DNA of 38,215 bases from Antrodiella citrinella (lineage: Eukaryota > Basidiomycota > Agaricomycetes > Polyporales > Steccherinaceae): NCBI GenBank assembly GCA_004802725.1, contig SGPM01000270.1, forward strand, positions 1 through 38,215, read 5' to 3'. The notes beneath the pieces were generated by a model. That model had not been told where the DNA came from. It made no database searches and was given only the letters and a program-made list of their open reading frames with translations. The position numbers and the translations under genes were made by a program. The stretch's first letter is position 1, and the number at the start of each line of letters is the position of its first letter. Shown one piece after another: positions 34,683-38,215 of the stretch.

Positions 34683-35375
34683 GAACCAGGCATGTTTGCT
34701 TTTTATCATATGTGCACTATCTTGCTTTCAGTGCCTTGCTGTTTGGCTTTCGACGAGGCAAACGCGCACTGGCAGCTCGGAGACGGTTATATTGTACTAC
34801 TTACATGCAAGGAAATGAAAACTTGAATAATGAAAAGTCTCAAGGTAACGTACGTGTCGCGCTGCCAGGCTTTATACGGTGAGGTTTTATAATAGCAGGA
34901 ACACATTCGCCGCCTCGGATAGCGACCTGCTGCGCGCAGCGTTCTGCCACTCCTGGGCTGACGGTGATTGCAAGGATTCTTACTACTGGTGGCGTTGCCA
35001 CTTCGATGTGTGTCTTTATTATAACATTGCTCGCCGTGATGTTTGTCTCTGATCACGTTTACTTATATTCATAGGTTCATTGATTGTATGATGTGCGTTC
35101 AGCTCACGGTGACGTGGAACTTTGCACTGGCACCCATTTATACATCTGATCGCTACCACAGGACTCAGACATACTTATCGTCACTGGCACGCGGCATCTT
35201 CATCTCAGATTGGAACTTATGGACACTTCCACAACGGGACTGACGATCGTCGCTTTCTCGTAGGACGTTTCAAAGGTGAAACACAGAAGATGAAGACGCA
35301 GTGCATTGTACCAGCTGAGGAAGCGTATTGCATTCCTGAATGTGCCAGCAACATTTCCTCTGTCATTTCTTTTGA
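34683..35375. other. Spacer between peroxidase copies 1 and 2
   Basis: The 3' flank of copy 1 contains CATATGTGCACTATCTTG at 34707-34724, which returns nearly unchanged after copy 2 at 36568-36585. The remainder shows no coding potential. Confidence 0.6.
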
Positions 35376-35398
35376 CATCTGGACCGGCGTGTATAAAG
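35376..35398 (+). promoter_or_regulatory. HTP2 core promoter
   Basis: ACATCTGGACCGGCGT is followed directly by GTATAAAG, 77 bases before the start codon. It matches the block before copy 1 with one base change, but the distance to TATA is shorter by about 10 bases, one helical turn. Confidence 0.55.
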
Positions 35399-35474
35399 TC
35401 TGCGACTTGGGTTGGCCATTGGCAAAGTGCGCTTCTCACCTTTGCCTTAATCTCCCACATCAGTCACCAGTGCC

Positions 35475-36538
35475 ATGCCTTTACCTCCTCCTTCCGGCGA
35501 TTCTTTCGTCGTCGTTGCCTTGTCCAACATCATCGGAGGTATCCTGGGATCAACTCGAGAACTCCTCACAAGCATTGCGGTGTTCTTGTGGGATTTCGGC
35601 ATAGTTGTTTTCAATCTGGTGACCCCAAACTATGCACCGAATCGTGTCGTCCCCCAGGGGTATGCAGGTGCCAATGGGCTGTGGCAAAAATACAACCCCC
35701 CGACAAGGGGAGACAGCCGATGCTGTTGTCCAGCATTGAATACTATGGCGAACCATGGTGCGTTGTGCTACTATATGAATGTTATTGAAGCTTACGCAAT
35801 CTAATATTCGAAGGTATTTTACCTCATGACGGCCGCAACATCACCTTCCGCGAGCTCAATGCGGCAGCCCGTGCCACATACAATCTTGCTCCATCGCTTT
35901 CCTTCTTCGTCCCCAACCACACCGCCGGAATTCTCGACAGGAACTATTGGAGCGACAGCTTTGACCTAGCGGACCTAGACGTCCACAATGGCATAGAGCA
36001 CGACGCTTCCTTGATTCGTGAGTTACCACGATAATCGTTCAACTTGCGGAAATTTCTCACGTCGCTCAACCCAGGCGAAGATCAATTCTTTGAAAGTAAT
36101 CAATCCACCATCTCCGTTCCCTTAGTCGAAAGGCTTTTGAAGAGCGGTACAGGTCCTAACGGAGATCTGACGCCTGCAGACCTGTCCCGGCTTCTCTCCC
36201 AACGCCGGGCTGAGTCTAAAGCCAAAAATCCTCAATACAGCCAAGGTCTGCAACATAGGTTGTTTGGCAGTGGCAAGTACGTACTTTTCCACGAACTCAG
36301 TTCGACGAGTGCTGACGAGAGACGCTATCGCAGCGCGTCAACCATGCTGACGGTCTTTGGTGGAAAGATCAAAGACCTCCGTCCGTTCCTCCTAGAGGAG
36401 CGCATTCCCGACAACTGGCAATCTCAAATTACTTCGCGCATGGGTCTCACGCTGGCTGTGTTCAATGGTGTCGCGGCCCTGGTCGAGTTGGGTATAAGAG
36501 ACGTCGGAGCCAAAAGGGAGAGGACGAAGACTGCTTGA
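35475..36538 (+). CDS. Heme-thiolate peroxidase (short UPO type), copy 2
   Basis: Predicted 297 residues in four exons, 35475-35757, 35814-36017, 36075-36276 and 36334-36538. Intron positions and phases equal those of copy 1, and most residues are identical. The heme-ligand motif reads SRCCCPALNTMANHG with three consecutive cysteines; by alignment the ligand is Cys85. EHD lies at 156-158. The N-terminal hydrophobic segment is retained (FVVVALSNIIGG onward). Intron 3 is 57 bases, a multiple of three, and has no stop, so an unspliced message would encode 19 extra residues. I infer a recent duplication of copy 1 that included its promoter core and 3' element. Confidence 0.9.
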
Positions 36539-36912
36539 GGACTACTAGCATTGTTTCTTTCCACAAGCATATGTGCTCTATCTTGTTTTCTTCAAGTTGC
36601 CGCTTCCGTACTACATATCATCGCTTTTCATTCTTCATCTTTGGGAGAGTTAGGTCTCTGATAGGATCCAGTGCTTTGCGCACTGCTGGCATGATTGGTC
36701 GTAGGGTCGTTAGGGTACACGAAAATTGAAGGTAAATTCTCATTGATGTGCATGTTTATTGTGGGCTCGGGTGGGGTTATGTATGTTTCGCCTCTCTCGA
36801 ACATGATCAGGCAGCGTCTTTTATGGCGTGAAGCATGGAATCGGCATATCCGGTACCTCTGGCATCAAAGATATATAACGTACCGTACCGAGAGCCTTCT
36901 GAGCCAACAACC
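36539..36912. promoter_or_regulatory. Spacer and promoter of peroxidase copy 3
   Basis: The 3' element CATATGTGCTCTATCTTG (36568-36585) belongs to copy 2. A TATATAA at 36872-36878 lies 35 bases before the copy 3 start. The CTGGACCGGCGT block of copies 1 and 2 is not found here, although CCGGTACCTCTGG at about 36850 is weakly similar. Confidence 0.5.
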
Positions 36913-37959
36913 ATGCCCCACAGTACCTCCTTCTCTGCTGTGGCTTTCGCTCGTGTGAGGGGTGGGGTGGTCTCCTCAATCCTGTCGCTCCTCGCAGGTA
37001 CAATTCTTATTCTATGGGACCTCATCTTGTCCTTAATTAACGTCATCACGCCGAACCTACCTGAGAAACATGTTATTGGCAAAGGAAAACCAGGCGAGAA
37101 CGGATTGTGGCCAACTTACATCCCGCCTGGCGCGCAGGACAGCAGGTGTTCTTGTCCCGCATTGAACGCGATGGCCAACCATGGTGAGCAGATTTCAGAT
37201 ACCATACCCTGAGAATTGAATTGGTAAGTAAATATCATGCGTGCGCAGGTATCATACCGCGTTCAGGTCGTAATATTACCTTCCGCGAGCTCAACGCAGC
37301 GCTGCACAACACGTATAACTTCGCGCCTACGTTCTGCTTCTTCGTCCCGCACACCATTGCGGGGATCCTGGACAGGGACTATTGGACGGATCGCCTCGAC
37401 CTGAGCGATATAGACGTGCACAACGGTATTGAACACGACGCATCGTTGACACGTGAGTGAAGTTTAATGTCACACGAGTGGATGATCAATGATAGGATTT
37501 GCAGGTGAAGACAGCTACCACACACACGACCAATCCAAAGTATCCGTCAAGCTCGTCGAAGATCTTCTCAAAAGTGGCACAGGACCGAACGGTAATCTGA
37601 CCGTCGAAGATCTTTCCAGATACTCCGCACTGAGACGCAGAGTGGCGAAGCAGACGAACCCGCAGTTCAGCCTCTCATTCAGTCACAAGATGTTCGGAAG
37701 TTCCAAGTACGCCGTGTAGCCTGCGTACCACCTTGATATTGACTTCATGTTGTGTGCTAGCTCGTCGACAATGTTAACAACATTCGGAGGAAAGATCGCA
37801 GATCTGAGGAGTTGGTTATTACACGAGCGTCTTCCAGAGGGGTGGCAGCCCAAGAATACAGATCGTATGGGGCTGTCGATCCTGAAGTTCAACGTCACAG
37901 TATTTACGGTCGAGTTGGGGATCAACGAGTCTAGCGGACGAGGCAGGTTCGCTGAATAG
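36913..37959 (+). CDS. Heme-thiolate peroxidase (short UPO type), copy 3
   Basis: Predicted 291 residues in four exons, 36913-37183, 37249-37452, 37505-37706 and 37761-37959. Exons 2 and 3 have exactly the lengths seen in copies 1 and 2, with the same phases. The heme ligand is Cys81 in SRCSCPALNAMANHG and EHD lies at 152-154. The sequence is clearly more diverged: the N-terminal segment reads ILSLLAGTILILWDLILSLI, and the C-terminus ends in a polar tail without the AKRE(K/R)TK motif of the other two. This copy is older than the 1/2 split and may have another substrate range. The hydrophobic N-terminus is conserved in character but not in sequence, which suggests it is functional. Confidence 0.9.
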
Positions 37960-38056
37960 GATAAGCTTTGGGTTATGACACAAAATCGGACATACTGGCG
38001 TATACATCATGTGAATAGACCAGCGATACAATGGATGATACAGCATGACATCGGAC

Positions 38057-38215
38057 TTAAGTCTGTTGTGTGATGACCACTTTTTTCCGCGCTGCTTGAG
38101 GCTTGGAATCTCCTGCACGGGTATGCTTCCTCCTGCGCTCCTCCTTGACGCGCTGAGCTTCTGTCTGGACTCTCTTGAGCTCCGCCGCCTTGTATACTGG
38201 TTTTGGTATGTGTCG
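38057..38215 (-). CDS. 3' end of a gene entering from the right edge
   Basis: The last 52 codons of a minus-strand frame run to the window edge and end at TAA. The peptide is strongly basic and probably helical: KAAELKRVQTEAQRVKEERR followed by RKHTRAGDSKPQAARKK. Such a tail fits a nuclear or nucleic-acid-binding protein, but no family can be assigned from this piece. It is convergent with peroxidase copy 3 across 97 bases. An intron within the segment cannot be excluded. Confidence 0.45.
   Translation of the reverse strand, partial: RHIPKPVYKAAELKRVQTEAQRVKEERRRKHTRAGDSKPQAARKKVVITQQT

Overview
The window looks like nuclear DNA of a mushroom-forming basidiomycete (Agaricomycete). Genes are dense and split by many 50-70 base GT-AG introns. 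The families present are typical of that group: a DUF6533 seven-helix membrane protein, F-box proteins, kinases with long disordered N-termini, a secreted sedolisin, a membrane-anchored TAP-like hydrolase and a tandem cluster of short heme-thiolate peroxidases. No rRNA, convincing tRNA, CRISPR array or intact transposon was seen. All gene models were spliced by hand from reading frame, splice sites and family motifs. Exon lengths were checked so that every model is a multiple of three.

Left part (1-9.9 kb): about 2.4 kb of gene-poor DNA with an imperfect inverted repeat, a three-way-junction palindrome and a relic F-box exon. An intact F-box gene (+) follows, then a kinase with a DFT motif (-), URM1 (+), the HIG1-domain protein RCF1 (-) and the LYR protein ISD11 (-). 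URM1, RCF1 and ISD11 are conserved housekeeping genes. URM1 and ISD11 both connect to the cysteine desulfurase Nfs1: ISD11 stabilises it and URM1 is charged with sulfur derived from it.

Middle part (11-25.5 kb): a second kinase with HHD and DYG motifs (+), a frameshifted and 5'-truncated F-box-like relic (-), an 18-exon NTO1/BRPF-type chromatin gene (+) with EPL1-like, PHD, extended PHD, bromodomain and PWWP parts, the polyphosphatase PPX1 (+), and an 11-exon secreted S53 peptidase (+).

Right part (25.7-38.2 kb): the 13-exon DUF6533 gene (-), a TAP-like alpha/beta hydrolase (+), an uncharacterised 194-residue protein (-), and three tandem heme-thiolate peroxidase genes (+) with identical intron positions and phases. 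The first two share a promoter core and a 3' element, so they are recent duplicates. The 3' end of one more gene enters from the right edge (-).

The most unusual items are the peroxidase trio with hydrophobic N-terminal segments, the two kinases with altered catalytic motifs, the hydrolase with altered oxyanion and nucleophile-elbow motifs, the three-stage F-box family, and the structured palindrome near 1.7 kb.
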